Both the position numbers and the translations under genes were made by a program. DNA of 64,000 bases from assembly GCA_963725645.1 (NCBI GenBank), contig CAVRZD010000006.1, forward strand, positions 124,001 through 188,000, read 5' to 3'. This document shows positions 26,418 through 34,914 of this stretch, one piece after another. The notes under the pieces are model-generated. The model was not told the DNA's origin. It worked only from the letters and a program-made list of their open reading frames with translations, and made no database searches. This stretch comes from JALYZC01 sp963725645 (GTDB lineage: Bacteria; Actinomycetota; Thermoleophilia; Solirubrobacterales; Solirubrobacteraceae). How positions within the stretch are numbered: the first letter of the stretch is position 1; the number at the start of each line of letters is the position of its first letter.

Positions 26418-26470
26418 GATAGCACGAACGATCGTACTATCGCCTTCGAGAACGAACGGTCGTGCTATCT
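26411..26470 (+). promoter_or_regulatory. Promoter with twin TetR operators ahead of the MMPL gene
   Basis: TTGACA (26411) and TACTAT (26435) are separated by 18 bases. A 24-base palindrome (26418-26441) fills that spacer, with core ACGAACGATCGT and GATAG/CTATC ends. A second site (about 26451-26469) has core ACGAACGGTCGT and one CTATC end. The first operator would block polymerase directly. AGGAGG follows at 26471. Confidence 0.82.
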
Positions 26471-26481
26471 AGGAGGCCAAA

Positions 26482-28635
26482 GTGACCACGTCCGGCAACA
26501 CATCATCTGACCGATCTGTCGGCCGGCTCGGTCGTCTCGGCCGCTGGGCAGCCGTCCACCGCCGCGCGGTCGTGCTCGCCTGGGTCGCCGTTGCGCTGTG
26601 CCTCGGCGCGCTCGCTCCGCGCGCCGAGCACGCGCTCTCCGGCGGCGGCTGGCAGGCTGACGGCTCGGAGTCCGTGCATGCCCGCCAACTGATCGACCGG
26701 CGCTTCGACGGGCAGGGCAGCTATGCGCTCCTCGTGGTCGTCAGCTCGCAGACGCGCCATAGCACCAGCCCGGCCTTCCGGGCAACGGTGGGCCGAGTGG
26801 CCGCCCTGCTGCGGCGCGACCCCGCAGTCGGAGTCGTGCGCCTCCCCAGGGGCGGCGAGTCGATCGCGCCGAACCGACGAGTGGTCATCGTGCGCGGCGG
26901 CGCGACCGCCGGCATTGCGGAGATGGTGCGGGCGGCGAGTCGCCTGCGCGGCCGACTGCGGGCGGCCGCCGGACCGGGCATCGAGGTATCGCTCACCGGC
27001 TCCGCGGGCCTGTGGTCGGAGTTCAACGAGCAGAACAAGGCCGCGATGCTGCGCTCCGAGGTGATGTCGTGGCCGGCCACCCTGGCCGTGCTCGCCATCG
27101 CCTTCGGCTCGCTCGTCGCCGCCGGGATACCACTCATCCTCGCGATCCTGGGTCTCGTCGCCACCGCCGGCGCGCTCTGGATCGGGACGCAGGTCACCGG
27201 CATCACCATCTGGGCAATGAACTTCGCGCTGATGTTCGCGCTCGCGGTGGGGATCGACTACGCGCTCTTCGTCGTGGTTCGCTTCCGGGCAGCCTTGCGA
27301 GCGGGCCGGCCCCCGAATGACGCCGTCGCCGAGACGATGGACAGCGCGGGCAAAGCCGTGCTCGTCAGCGGCGCGGCCGTGCTGGCGTCGCTGGCCACCG
27401 TCATGATCGTGCCGAGCCAGCCCTTCCGCACGAGCGCGCTCGGGATCCTGCTCGCCGTAGGGTTCGTACTCGCTGCTTCGCTGACCCTGCTGCCGGCACT
27501 GCTCGCCCACCTCGGCCCGCGCATCAACCGCCTCGCGCTGCCCTGGGCGGGCGCCGTGCAGCACCGCAGCGAGGCATTTGCGCGCTGGGGACGGCTGATC
27601 TGGCGCCGTCCGCTGGTGCTCGGAGGACTCGCGCTCGCCGTGCTCGTCCCGCTCGCCGTGACGGGGCTCGGCCTGCGCACAGCGATGCCGACGATCGGGG
27701 TCCTTCCGGCCGACGCGAGCGCACGAGCCGGTGCCCAGCAACTGCAGGCTGCCTTCGGAGCCGGTGCGGCGGCCGAGCTGCAGGTGGTGGCTCCGGCGGG
27801 CGAGTCCGGGCGCGTGCTGGCCGCGCTCCGTCGCAGTCCCGTGGTGGCGGCCACGCCGCCGGAGCGGCGTGGCCGCTACGTGCTGACCCGCGTGCGTCCC
27901 GCCTCCGGGCGCGGCGACGTCGTCGATCGCATCCGCTCGCGGCTGCCGGATCGCGCGCTCGTCGGCGGGACGATCGCCGAGGGCCGTGATCTCGAGCACG
28001 CCCTCGCCGGCCGGCTGCCGCTCGTCTACGGTCTGGTGGTCGTGGTGGGCTTTGCGCTGCTGCTGCTCGTCGTGCGCGCACCGATTGCCGCAGCGGCGGC
28101 GGTGCTGATGAACCTGGTTGCCACCGCGGCAGCGTTCGGCGTGGCGAAGCTGATCTTCCAGGACGGGCACTTGGAAAGCCTGCTCGGCTTCGCCTCCCAG
28201 GGCTTCGTCGACGCCTGGGCACCCATCTTCTTCTTCGCCCTGATCTTCGCGCTGGCCATGGATTACACGGTCTTCCTCCTGAGCTCCGTCAGGTCCGAAC
28301 TCGGGCGACATGGCGATCCACGCGCGGCGCTCGTCGAGGGACTCGCCAGCTCAGGGAGGGTGATCAACGCAGCCGGCGGCGTGATGGTTGTCGTGTTCTT
28401 CACCTTCGCCCTCTCCGGGCCGCTCGCGCCGAAGGAGATGGGCGTGATCCTGGGCGTCGCGGTGCTGCTCGACACGCTCCTCGTTCGCCTACTGCTGCTC
28501 CCGGCCATCCTGCGCGTGATCGGCCGGGCCGCGTGGTGGACGCCGCGCCTGCTGGACCGCCTGCCACAGGGATTGCGGCTCCGCGATGCCGGATCCCCGC
28601 GCCCGCCTGCCGCGCAGCCGGCGATCGAACGATGA
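26482..28635 (+). CDS. MMPL/RND-type membrane transporter
   Basis: A 717-residue membrane protein with the MMPL layout: one N-terminal helix (VVLAWVAVALCLGALAP), a periplasmic-type loop (~45-195), five or six helices, a second loop (~395-510) and a second helix bundle. The proton-relay type motif GIDYALFVV after helix 4 and AMDYTVFLL in the second half are the MMPL Asp-Tyr pairs. Such proteins export lipids, siderophores or drugs using proton motive force. The substrate is unknown, but control by a divergent TetR protein points to inducible efflux. GTG start, AGGAGG 5 bases upstream. The 3' end is followed by decayed sequence. Confidence 0.93.
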   Translation: MTTSGNTSSDRSVGRLGRLGRWAAVHRRAVVLAWVAVALCLGALAPRAEHALSGGGWQADGSESVHARQLIDRRFDGQGSYALLVVVSSQTRHSTSPAFRATVGRVAALLRRDPAVGVVRLPRGGESIAPNRRVVIVRGGATAGIAEMVRAASRLRGRLRAAAGPGIEVSLTGSAGLWSEFNEQNKAAMLRSEVMSWPATLAVLAIAFGSLVAAGIPLILAILGLVATAGALWIGTQVTGITIWAMNFALMFALAVGIDYALFVVVRFRAALRAGRPPNDAVAETMDSAGKAVLVSGAAVLASLATVMIVPSQPFRTSALGILLAVGFVLAASLTLLPALLAHLGPRINRLALPWAGAVQHRSEAFARWGRLIWRRPLVLGGLALAVLVPLAVTGLGLRTAMPTIGVLPADASARAGAQQLQAAFGAGAAAELQVVAPAGESGRVLAALRRSPVVAATPPERRGRYVLTRVRPASGRGDVVDRIRSRLPDRALVGGTIAEGRDLEHALAGRLPLVYGLVVVVGFALLLLVVRAPIAAAAAVLMNLVATAAAFGVAKLIFQDGHLESLLGFASQGFVDAWAPIFFFALIFALAMDYTVFLLSSVRSELGRHGDPRAALVEGLASSGRVINAAGGVMVVVFFTFALSGPLAPKEMGVILGVAVLLDTLLVRLLLLPAILRVIGRAAWWTPRLLDRLPQGLRLRDAGSPRPPAAQPAIER

Positions 28636-28917
28636 GCGAGGCGCCGAGCGCCGATGACCGCGCCTGGCCTGGCGCCGGGCTGCGGCGTCATCCGACGAAG
28701 TCGCGCAGTGCTATGTGCCCAAGGGCTCAGGGAAGCGGCAGACCAGTAGCACGCGGGCGGTGCTGCACCGCTGATCCACGAGAGCTCGCCTTCGGCCGCG
28801 GCGAACGTCGGTGCGCACTCCCTCGGTGTCTCGCGACTCAGGTGCCGCAAGCCGGGCCGAGCGAGTTCAGCTCAGGGCTGGAGCAGCGCGGCCGCGAGCT
28901 GGTCGGCGACCCACGCC

Positions 28918-29199
28918 CGCGAGCCCGACTGGTTCGAGCACCGGATGTGCGACGACGAGCACGAGACGGCGAACCTCCACATCTTCTCGGCCGGATGCCC
29001 GGAGACCGACAGGATGACCCTCTAGCGCACGTGGCTAAGGAGCAACCCCGCCGATCGCGATCTGTACGCCCACGCCAAGCGAGAGCTGGCCGCGCGCGAC
29101 TGGACCTACGTCCAGCAGTACGCCGACGCAAAGAGCGAGGTGATCGCAACGATCATGGCTCGGGCGCGGTTGTCGACACCGCCGTCCCCGGAGCGCTGA
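28918..29199 (+). pseudogene. GrpB/UPF0157 family pseudogene
   Basis: The frame reads 'EPDWFEHRMCDDEHETANLH', IFSAGCPETDRM, then an in-frame TAG (29023), then 'TWLRSNPADRDLYAHAKREL' and 'ARDWTYVQQYADAKSEVIAT'. This is the C-terminal ~90 residues of GrpB (UPF0157), a nucleotidyltransferase-fold family. The N-terminal ~90 residues are missing and a stop splits what is left, so it is dead. The ~280 bases before it hold no recognisable gene and may be its scrambled 5' part. Confidence 0.82.
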
Positions 29200-29241
29200 C
29201 GGCTCGGGCCACCGACAAACCGAAATCGAGCTGGTGCGTGT

Positions 29242-29730
29242 CTACGCCCTCTGGTCTGTGGCCGCGGCTATTGCCTGTAGCTGCACCAGGAGGTCGCGTA
29301 GTTGCGCGAACTTGCGGGGCCCAAGCTGCTGTTCCCAGTCGGCTTCGACCTCTCGGACGATTTCGCGGATCGCTTTGATGGCGGCTTGCCCTCGGCGGGT
29401 GAGGTGGATGCGCTTGGAGCGTTGGTCGCTGTCATCCCCTTGGCGGGTGAGGTATCCGAGTTGTTCCAGTTGTCCGAGAAGGTAGTTGAGCGCCTGTTTG
29501 GTCATGCGGGTCCGGGTGGCGAGCTCCGAGGGGCGCTGGTTCTCGGGGCCGGGGTACTGGAGCACGTTTAGGTGCGCGGCGATCAGATCGGTGTATCCCC
29601 GTTCGTGCAGGCCGGCGAGCATGCGGTCGCGCACCGTCTCGAACGGCATACGCAGCAGCGCACCGATCAACGGCGGCGGCGGACGGGCGGTGACCCCCTT
29701 GGCCGGCTGAGTAAAGTCGCTTGACAACAT
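29242..29730 (-). CDS. MarR-family regulator, divergent from a cupin gene
   Basis: A 162-residue winged-helix regulator. The DNA-binding region is 'RPSELATRTRMTKQALNYLL' followed by the wing 'YLTRQGDDSDQRSKRIHLT'. The N-terminal ~30 residues are Pro-rich and less conserved. ATG start. It is divergent from the cupin gene, and a long inverted repeat covers both the promoter and its own first codons, so it probably represses both genes. The ligand is unknown. Confidence 0.9.
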   Translation of the reverse strand: MLSSDFTQPAKGVTARPPPPLIGALLRMPFETVRDRMLAGLHERGYTDLIAAHLNVLQYPGPENQRPSELATRTRMTKQALNYLLGQLEQLGYLTRQGDDSDQRSKRIHLTRRGQAAIKAIREIVREVEADWEQQLGPRKFAQLRDLLVQLQAIAAATDQRA

Positions 29731-29767
29731 CGCCCGCCCAGTATACAGTCGTCAAGTCGTTTTACTC
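29709..29767 (+). promoter_or_regulatory. Cupin promoter with long inverted repeat, probable MarR operator
   Basis: Two 17-base arms (29709-29725 and 29751-29767) match at 13 positions as an inverted repeat: GAGTAAA-n4-CTTGAC and its mirror GTCAAG-n4-TTTACTC. Between them TTGACA (29721) and TACAGT (29744) are spaced 17 bases apart, a good housekeeping promoter reading toward the cupin gene. The left arm lies within the first codons of marR. Confidence 0.75.
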
Positions 29768-29796
29768 AAGTGCGCTCTGCGCGAAGGAGACCCCAC

Positions 29797-30249
29797 ATGA
29801 ATCAGGCCACGGAAGAGACCATCACCGTTGGTGCGCTCGGCGTCCGCTTCCTGGTTGAGGCCGCTGAGTCGAACGGGACCGCATCGGTGTTCGAGTGCTA
29901 TGTCCCCGCGAATGCGAGGATGCCGGCGCCGCACAGCCACGACAGCTTTGAGGAGACGATCTACGGTCTCGCGGGCGTCACGACCTGGACGATCGACGGC
30001 GAGACGGTCGAGATCGGACCCGGCGAGGCGGTGTGCGTACCGCGCGGCGAGATCCACGGGTTCGAGAACCACGGCACTGTCGACGCCAAGTTCCTCGCGA
30101 TCGCGACCCCCGCCGTGTTCGGCCCCGACTACTTCCGCGAGGTCGGTGAGGTCCTCGCCGGCGCCCGCGGTGGCCCGCCGGATCTGGCCGCGATGGGCGA
30201 GGTGATGCGCCGCCACGGCCTTACCCCCGCCCCGCCGAGCGGTGCCTAA
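29797..30249 (+). CDS. Cupin-domain protein
   Basis: A 150-residue single-domain cupin. Motif 1 is 'PHSHDSFEETIYGLAGVTTW', giving the His-x-His and Glu metal ligands, and motif 2 is 'PRGEIHGFENHG' with the last His. It could be a metal-dependent dioxygenase-like or binding protein; nothing shows the substrate. ATG start with GAAGGAG about 8 bases upstream. Regulated in all likelihood by the divergent MarR protein, a pairing common for quinone or xenobiotic responses. Confidence 0.88.
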   Translation: MNQATEETITVGALGVRFLVEAAESNGTASVFECYVPANARMPAPHSHDSFEETIYGLAGVTTWTIDGETVEIGPGEAVCVPRGEIHGFENHGTVDAKFLAIATPAVFGPDYFREVGEVLAGARGGPPDLAAMGEVMRRHGLTPAPPSGA

Positions 30250-30465
30250 CAACCCCTCGTGATCGCCGCCATGCCGACGACCGCGCTCGGCGCTCTTTCG
30301 CCTGGGACGAAGAAGCGCCAGCGCGTCGCGGTCCAGCTTGAGGTATGGCTAGGAGCCGTCCAACGAGCTTCGCCGTCTGCTGCCCGGGGTCGAGGGGCGC
30401 TATGCGCCCCAGCAGTTGAACGGCTCCAGCCCATCCACCCGCGGACGGGCTGGGGCCTTCCTGGG

Positions 30466-32526
30466 TCACTGGATCTGCTGCACGCCGAACGTGCAGCTCG
30501 TCTTGGAGGCGGCGTGTGTCTCGTCGCCGGGGTACTTCGCGTCGATCGTCTCCGTCCCCGGCGGGCTCCCTGAGAACGCGGTGTCGAAGAACGTTCCCGA
30601 TGAGCTGGTCGAGACGGTGTGGGTCACCGGGGTCGTTCCGGACGCCGACGACCGGTAGGTGAGGGTGACCGGTGCGCCGCCGAGTGCCGGCGAGAGGGTG
30701 CCGCTGATCGTGTAGCGCTGGTGGGCGTTCACCGTGCCCGGACAGGTCAGCGTCAGCGTCGTGGGCTGGGCGATCGGTCCGATCGGCGGGGACGGCGTGA
30801 CGGGGGGTGTGATGAAGCGCGTCGTGCACTTCACGCCGATTCGGGAGAAGACGGTGAACACCGGGTAGCCGACGTTCGTGCCCTGGTTGACCGCGCCGGC
30901 CGCGACCAGGCAGTTGCCCTGGGGCGGCGGTTCGGGTCGCACGGTCTGATAGTCGCCGGCCGGGTCTCCCTTCTGCGTGGGGTCGGAATTCCCCAGCGCG
31001 ACCGTCTGGTCGACAAGGCCACCGCTGAGGAACCCGACGGCGTGGTTGAGGTACTGGGTGCCGCCGCCCCAGTCGAACACGATCGCGACTTCGCCGGCGG
31101 CGGTCGTCGCGAGGTCGGGCATCGCCAGCGCGTAGTTGACGTTCCAGTACGACCACCGGTGCTTGGATGCAATCACCGGGGGCTGGCCGGTCTGCGGATG
31201 CGCCACGGAGAGCACGGCGACCGCGATGTGCGGCTGCGTGGGTTGCCCGACGGGCGTGACGACGTTGCCCTTGCGATCCACCACGCCGCGGCCCTGGGAC
31301 CACGCGGCCCAGAGGGTCCCGTCGCCGTCCTGCGTGACGCCCGTGATCTGCGTCGCCTGCGAGGCGGCCTGGCGGGCCATCATGTCGTCGCCGCCGGGCG
31401 TCGTCATCGCCCAGTTGTGGTCGGCCACGGTGGGCTCGGGGATGTCCTGGGTGAGGATGACGTTCGAGTTGTCGTCGATCGACGCCACCCGCAGGGTGCT
31501 CGTGTTCTCGTGCCCGACGAAGTACTCGGTCGGGCCGACGACGTTCTGCGCCACGCGCAGCGACCAGGGATCGAGCAGCGCGTAGCCGTATCCGCCCGGG
31601 CCGCCCGCGTTCGCGAACCCGGCGCGCGGGATGCGCACGATCACGGTCTTGTGCACCTTGGTGTCGGCCTGGTTGATGTTCATGTAGAGGTAGCGGTCCG
31701 TGAGGCCGAGGCGCGGCTGGTCGAGCGAGAAGCCGGCTCCGGCCAGCGTGCGTGAGGACAGGTCGAACCAGGACCACGCCTTCGAGCCGTACCTGGCGAG
31801 GTTGGCCGGGCTCGTGTAGGCCACGCGGATGACGTTCTCGCCGCTGCTGTTGTTGTCGTACTGGAGCACCCAGATGAAGCGGTTCGAGACGCGGTCGTAG
31901 ATGACCACCTGGTCGCAGCAGAAGCCGCCGTTGGTGGCCGGGAAGGTGGTGTGGGGGTCGATCTCGGTGAAGGTCTGGCCGCCGTCCACCGAGTAGCCGG
32001 CGTCCCAGTTCATCGTGTAGAGCACGATCCGGCCGGCGCTCGCCACGCTCGGTTCCTGGGCGGCGTGGACGCCCGTCGGGTTCCAGACGCTGGCCGGGAA
32101 GCTCGAGGGCGGGAGCAGACGGGTCGCCTGCTCGGAGACGCCCGTCCCGGCCGCGTGCGCGACCGCCGCGGCGGCCGAGCCGCCGGGGAGCGCCACGCTG
32201 GTCGGGCCCTGGAGCGCGCGGCGGAAGGGGCCCACCGGCAGCCGTCGGGCCTCGCCCGTGTCGGTCTCGGACTGACGCCGGAGCGGCGGAGGGAAGCCGC
32301 CGCTGCCACGGTGAAGGGAGAGCCTGCGCCTACCGACCGGCCGCGACGTCGCGCAGACCCTGACCCGACGGGTCGTGCGCCGGTGGCCCCTGCGGGCGGT
32401 CGGTACCTTCACGACCTTGCAGACGCGGTGCACGGGGGTGCGGTGGCGGATGGCGCCGCCCGCCGGCGCCGGCCACCACGCGACGACCAGCGCCAATGCG
32501 CCGACCACCACCACCATGCGATGCAT
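30466..32526 (-). CDS. Large secreted beta-propeller protein with C-terminal Ig-like domain
   Basis: A 686-residue exported protein. The signal peptide covers about residues 1-25, followed by an Arg-rich region to ~80. Residues ~120-560 hold sialidase/BNR-like beta-propeller repeats with Asp-box-like turns (GYSVDGGQTFTEID, QDGDGTLWAAWSQG). The last ~95 residues ('TTLTLTCPGTVNAHQRYTIS' onward) are an Ig-like fold often used to attach or space surface domains. No sialidase catalytic Arg triad was evident, so it may bind rather than cut. ATG start. Function unknown. It is followed by 216 bases of non-coding sequence. Confidence 0.82.
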   Translation of the reverse strand: MHRMVVVVGALALVVAWWPAPAGGAIRHRTPVHRVCKVVKVPTARRGHRRTTRRVRVCATSRPVGRRRLSLHRGSGGFPPPLRRQSETDTGEARRLPVGPFRRALQGPTSVALPGGSAAAAVAHAAGTGVSEQATRLLPPSSFPASVWNPTGVHAAQEPSVASAGRIVLYTMNWDAGYSVDGGQTFTEIDPHTTFPATNGGFCCDQVVIYDRVSNRFIWVLQYDNNSSGENVIRVAYTSPANLARYGSKAWSWFDLSSRTLAGAGFSLDQPRLGLTDRYLYMNINQADTKVHKTVIVRIPRAGFANAGGPGGYGYALLDPWSLRVAQNVVGPTEYFVGHENTSTLRVASIDDNSNVILTQDIPEPTVADHNWAMTTPGGDDMMARQAASQATQITGVTQDGDGTLWAAWSQGRGVVDRKGNVVTPVGQPTQPHIAVAVLSVAHPQTGQPPVIASKHRWSYWNVNYALAMPDLATTAAGEVAIVFDWGGGTQYLNHAVGFLSGGLVDQTVALGNSDPTQKGDPAGDYQTVRPEPPPQGNCLVAAGAVNQGTNVGYPVFTVFSRIGVKCTTRFITPPVTPSPPIGPIAQPTTLTLTCPGTVNAHQRYTISGTLSPALGGAPVTLTYRSSASGTTPVTHTVSTSSSGTFFDTAFSGSPPGTETIDAKYPGDETHAASKTSCTFGVQQIQ

Positions 32527-32623
32527 GGCGTCCAGTATCGCGGCGGGTAGGTGGCGCGGTCAACGGCGAGACCGCTACGTAGAGCACTTCACTGGGACGA
32601 CTGAGGTAGCACGGATTCGCTTG

Positions 32624-32738
32624 GTGAGCGGCCTGCACGGACCCTGCCTGCTCGTGCTCATTGCCGACCCTGGACAACGTCATCGTCCAGTGTCGCGAGA
32701 CCAACTACCAGGCCAGCCGGATCGTCCAAATCTCCTGA
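32624..32738 (+). pseudogene. Decayed C-terminal copy of the lysyl-oxidase-like gene
   Basis: The bases encode 'VSGLHGPCLLVLIADP', then lose frame by one base, then 'DNVIVQCRETNYQASRIVQI' and a stop. This mirrors the end of the intact gene at 34077 ('VTGLHGRFLLVLVADPDNVI' and 'LESRENNNQASRAVQI'). The rest of the copy is absent. A short stretch upstream (GTAGAGCACTTCA at about 32579) also occurs beside the intact gene at about 34933, so the duplicated block was probably larger. Confidence 0.78.
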
Positions 32739-33383
32739 GCCGCGCCGCGCCGCGCGAGCGTCGCGGTCAATCGGACCGCACCCATGCGGCGATTCGCGCA
32801 ACTCCCGGATCCGTCGTAATGGCAGGATGTCGTTCATGTGGCGCCCGGCGCTAGTCACGTCGGTCACCGGTATCCCCAGCGCGCGAATCTTCCGGGGCAG
32901 ATCCAGGTGCAGCCATCGGGACATGCGGCTCGGGCGCATCGAGATGATCACCTCGTCGAAGCCAACGAGGTTGAGCGCGTCCTGGACCGCGGCGAACGGC
33001 TCGTGAGAGCCGACCACTCCGACGATCGGCTCTCCCGCTGCGTCGGAGAGGAGCGGCAGCGCGACCGCCAGGCGAGCTTCGGCTTCCGCATGGCCATGGT
33101 CCTCCGGGTCGACGACTCGGTGAAGGCCGTGCGCCACGGCGGGCACGAGCAGCGTGAACGTGCAGGGCCCCTCATTGGCGCGTCGTGCGACCGCTTCGAC
33201 GAGCTGGGGGCTGTCGGCGTCTTGATGGGCCGCGATGAGAACACGGGTTGGGGCAGTGGAACGCGTACTGCTGTCCTCTCGTGCTTTGCCGAGAGCGGCG
33301 GGCCAATTGGCCCGCCGCGTTACTGATCTCGGCGCTCTACTGGCTGCCATCGCCGTCGTCGGGGCCGCCGCTGTTGTCGGCAT
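32658..33383 (-). CDS. Universal-stress-like nucleotide-binding protein, uncertain start
   Basis: A protein of up to 241 residues. The core 'TRVLIAAHQDADSPQLVEAV', 'FTLLVPAVAHGLHRV' and 'FDEVIISMRPSRMSRWLHLD' matches a common actinobacterial UspA-fold family. The start is a problem: the only in-frame ATGs (33383 and near 33350) lie upstream of, or inside, the terminator palindrome and the end of the neighbouring lipoprotein gene, and the first ~45 residues look like a shadow of that gene. The 3' part also overlaps the decayed gene at 32624. It may use a non-standard start near 33290 or may have lost its start. The fold call is firm, the gene limits are not. Confidence 0.6.
   Translation of the reverse strand: MPTTAAAPTTAMAASRAPRSVTRRANWPAALGKAREDSSTRSTAPTRVLIAAHQDADSPQLVEAVARRANEGPCTFTLLVPAVAHGLHRVVDPEDHGHAEAEARLAVALPLLSDAAGEPIVGVVGSHEPFAAVQDALNLVGFDEVIISMRPSRMSRWLHLDLPRKIRALGIPVTDVTSAGRHMNDILPLRRIRELRESPHGCGPIDRDARAARRGSGDLDDPAGLVVGLATLDDDVVQGRQ
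33295..33318 (-). terminator. Perfect palindrome after the small lipoprotein gene
   Basis: A 24-base perfect palindrome built from arms GCGGCGGGCCAA and its complement lies 18 bases after the lipoprotein stop. It would fold to a ten-pair stem with a tight AATT loop and is best read as its terminator. No T-run follows. It also sits at the 5' end of the Usp-like gene, where it would block read-through. Confidence 0.6.
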
Positions 33384-33648
33384 CCCCGTCTCCGCCCCCG
33401 CCCTGCGGAATCCCGGAGCTGGGAGTGCCAGCTTGGGGGGCGGCGGGCTGAGGGGATGTGGTCTTCGGCGCGGGCGCCGGCCGATGCCTCGGCGTTGGCT
33501 TCGGCGCGGTTGTGGCTGGTGTGGAAGTGGTCGCGGGCGTCTTTGCTTGCTTGGTTGAGTAGGACGGTCCGCAGCCAGCAGCGATCAAGGCCGCGACGAG
33601 CGCGCCCCCAACCAACCACAAGCGCGCCCGAAGGAGTCGCTTGGTCAT
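33337..33648 (-). CDS. Small lipoprotein with acidic GDGDADN-type tail
   Basis: A 103-residue predicted lipoprotein. A basic N-terminus (TKRLLRARLWLVGGALVAAL) leads to lipobox IAAGC. The mature part is a Thr/Pro/Ala/Lys-rich linker and then the acidic end 'GGGGDGDADNSGGPDDGDGS' with Gln as last residue. The same tail ends the unrelated lipoprotein at 53388. The DxDxDN pattern resembles calcium-binding loops. No catalytic domain is present. ATG start chosen at the signal sequence; longer frames lack codon bias. Confidence 0.78.
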   Translation of the reverse strand: MTKRLLRARLWLVGGALVAALIAAGCGPSYSTKQAKTPATTSTPATTAPKPTPRHRPAPAPKTTSPQPAAPQAGTPSSGIPQGGGGDGDADNSGGPDDGDGSQ

Positions 33649-34076
33649 ATGAAACGCCTTTCGGAGTCCGACACCAATCTGGAAGGTGAGACTCCGTTGT
33701 AGGTGAGTGTTACAACCAAGGACTCCGAAGATCCCGAAAACCTTCCCGGGAAGCCGGGACGTAGTCACTAAGGCAAACGGCACCAGCCGGGCGCGTGCGT
33801 GCGTCGCGTCTCGGATTGGGCGCTCGACTGTGTCGTCGGCACTGACTGCGACCGCTTCACTGGAACCTAGGCAGTCGTGCTGAGGCGGGGGCGGTTGAGG
33901 GATGGGAGCGCAGCGCGGAGGGTCGATCGTCCCGTCGAATCGCATGGCCTGATTACCGCACTACCTGGAACACCCAGGCAATGGCGACCTCGATCGAGCA
34001 AGTCGTTGAGGCGCCCGGCGTGTTTAGGGCGCATTCCCGTCAACCCCGAACAGGCGATCCCTCTGATCGGCTGATC
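33649..34076. other. Intergenic region, no gene recognised
   Basis: About 430 bases between the lipoprotein and the lysyl-oxidase-like gene. It should carry both promoters. A frame from 33981 joins the lysyl-oxidase-like gene but its translation lacks a plausible signal sequence until 34077. Nothing else is supported. Confidence 0.4.
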
Positions 34077-34877
34077 ATGCCGGCCAGATTCCGAGCACGG
34101 ACCGCTCGCCGCAGGCTCCGAGGGTCTGCCAAGGCAGCTTCCGCGGCTGCGATCCTGGGTGTGGCGGTCGTGATGGCGACCGCGGTCGGAGCCCCGGCGG
34201 CCGGGAGCACCCCGGCGAGCCCGCAAAGCTGCCAGGCCCTGGCCGTCTCCCACCTGCGCTGTCCCGATCTCGTGATCCTGCGGCCCTACGACGTCTACGT
34301 CGAGCACGCCGCGGGGCGCACGCTCCTCCATACCGCGAGCTCGATCGTCAACTTCGGGTCGGGGCCGGCCGAGCTCGACGGCACGCGCGACGGCGGATCC
34401 ACGATGTCCGCTCGCCAACGGATCTACCGCGCCGGCGGTGGCTCGATCCTGCTGCCACCCCGCGCGCGGTTGCGCTTCAGGCACGTGCCCGGCTACGGCG
34501 ACTTCTGGAAGCTCAAGCACGCCGCCCGCTTCGAGCTGTGGAGCGTGGACCGGCGAGGACGGCCGTCGCGGCGCCTCCGGGTCGGGTCCAAGATCTTCTA
34601 CTGCCTACGCGACCTCACCTACCGCGGCGGGGTGCCCAATGCTCCCAGGCACCGGATCTACCCGGCCTGCAGCCAGGACCACAGCCGCCGCAGTGTCGTA
34701 CTGGGAACCTCCCCGGGCTGGTCCGACGACTACCCGACGGACTACGACGCGCAATTCGTCGACGTGACCGGCCTGCACGGGCGCTTCCTGCTCGTGCTGG
34801 TCGCCGACCCCGACAACGTCATCCTCGAAAGTCGCGAGAACAACAACCAGGCCAGCCGCGCCGTCCAGATCCCCTGA
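34077..34877 (+). CDS. Secreted lysyl-oxidase-like protein lacking the copper His cluster
   Basis: A 266-residue exported protein. The Arg-rich N-terminus and a hydrophobic segment (SAAAILGVAVVMATAVGAPA) form the signal peptide. The mature part follows the lysyl-oxidase fold order: 'CPDLVILRPYDVYVEH', 'IVNFGSGPAELDG', FRHVPGYGDFWKLKHAARFE, 'GWSDDYPTDYDAQFVDVTGL' and 'LESRENNNQASRAVQI'. True lysyl oxidases have an HxHWH-type copper site before the F..YEL strand; here only isolated His residues remain in that segment, so catalysis is doubtful. Cys residues are likely paired. ATG start at the signal peptide. A decayed copy lies at 32624. Confidence 0.75.
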   Translation: MPARFRARTARRRLRGSAKAASAAAILGVAVVMATAVGAPAAGSTPASPQSCQALAVSHLRCPDLVILRPYDVYVEHAAGRTLLHTASSIVNFGSGPAELDGTRDGGSTMSARQRIYRAGGGSILLPPRARLRFRHVPGYGDFWKLKHAARFELWSVDRRGRPSRRLRVGSKIFYCLRDLTYRGGVPNAPRHRIYPACSQDHSRRSVVLGTSPGWSDDYPTDYDAQFVDVTGLHGRFLLVLVADPDNVILESRENNNQASRAVQIP

Positions 34878-34914
34878 GCTCGCGCGGGCCTCAGCGGCGG
34901 CTACGCACCCGCCC

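Noticed and set aside
28533..29378. A 281-codon gene after the MMPL transporter
   Set aside because: Its translation is low-complexity and has no domain, while another frame in the same place clearly encodes GrpB remnants.
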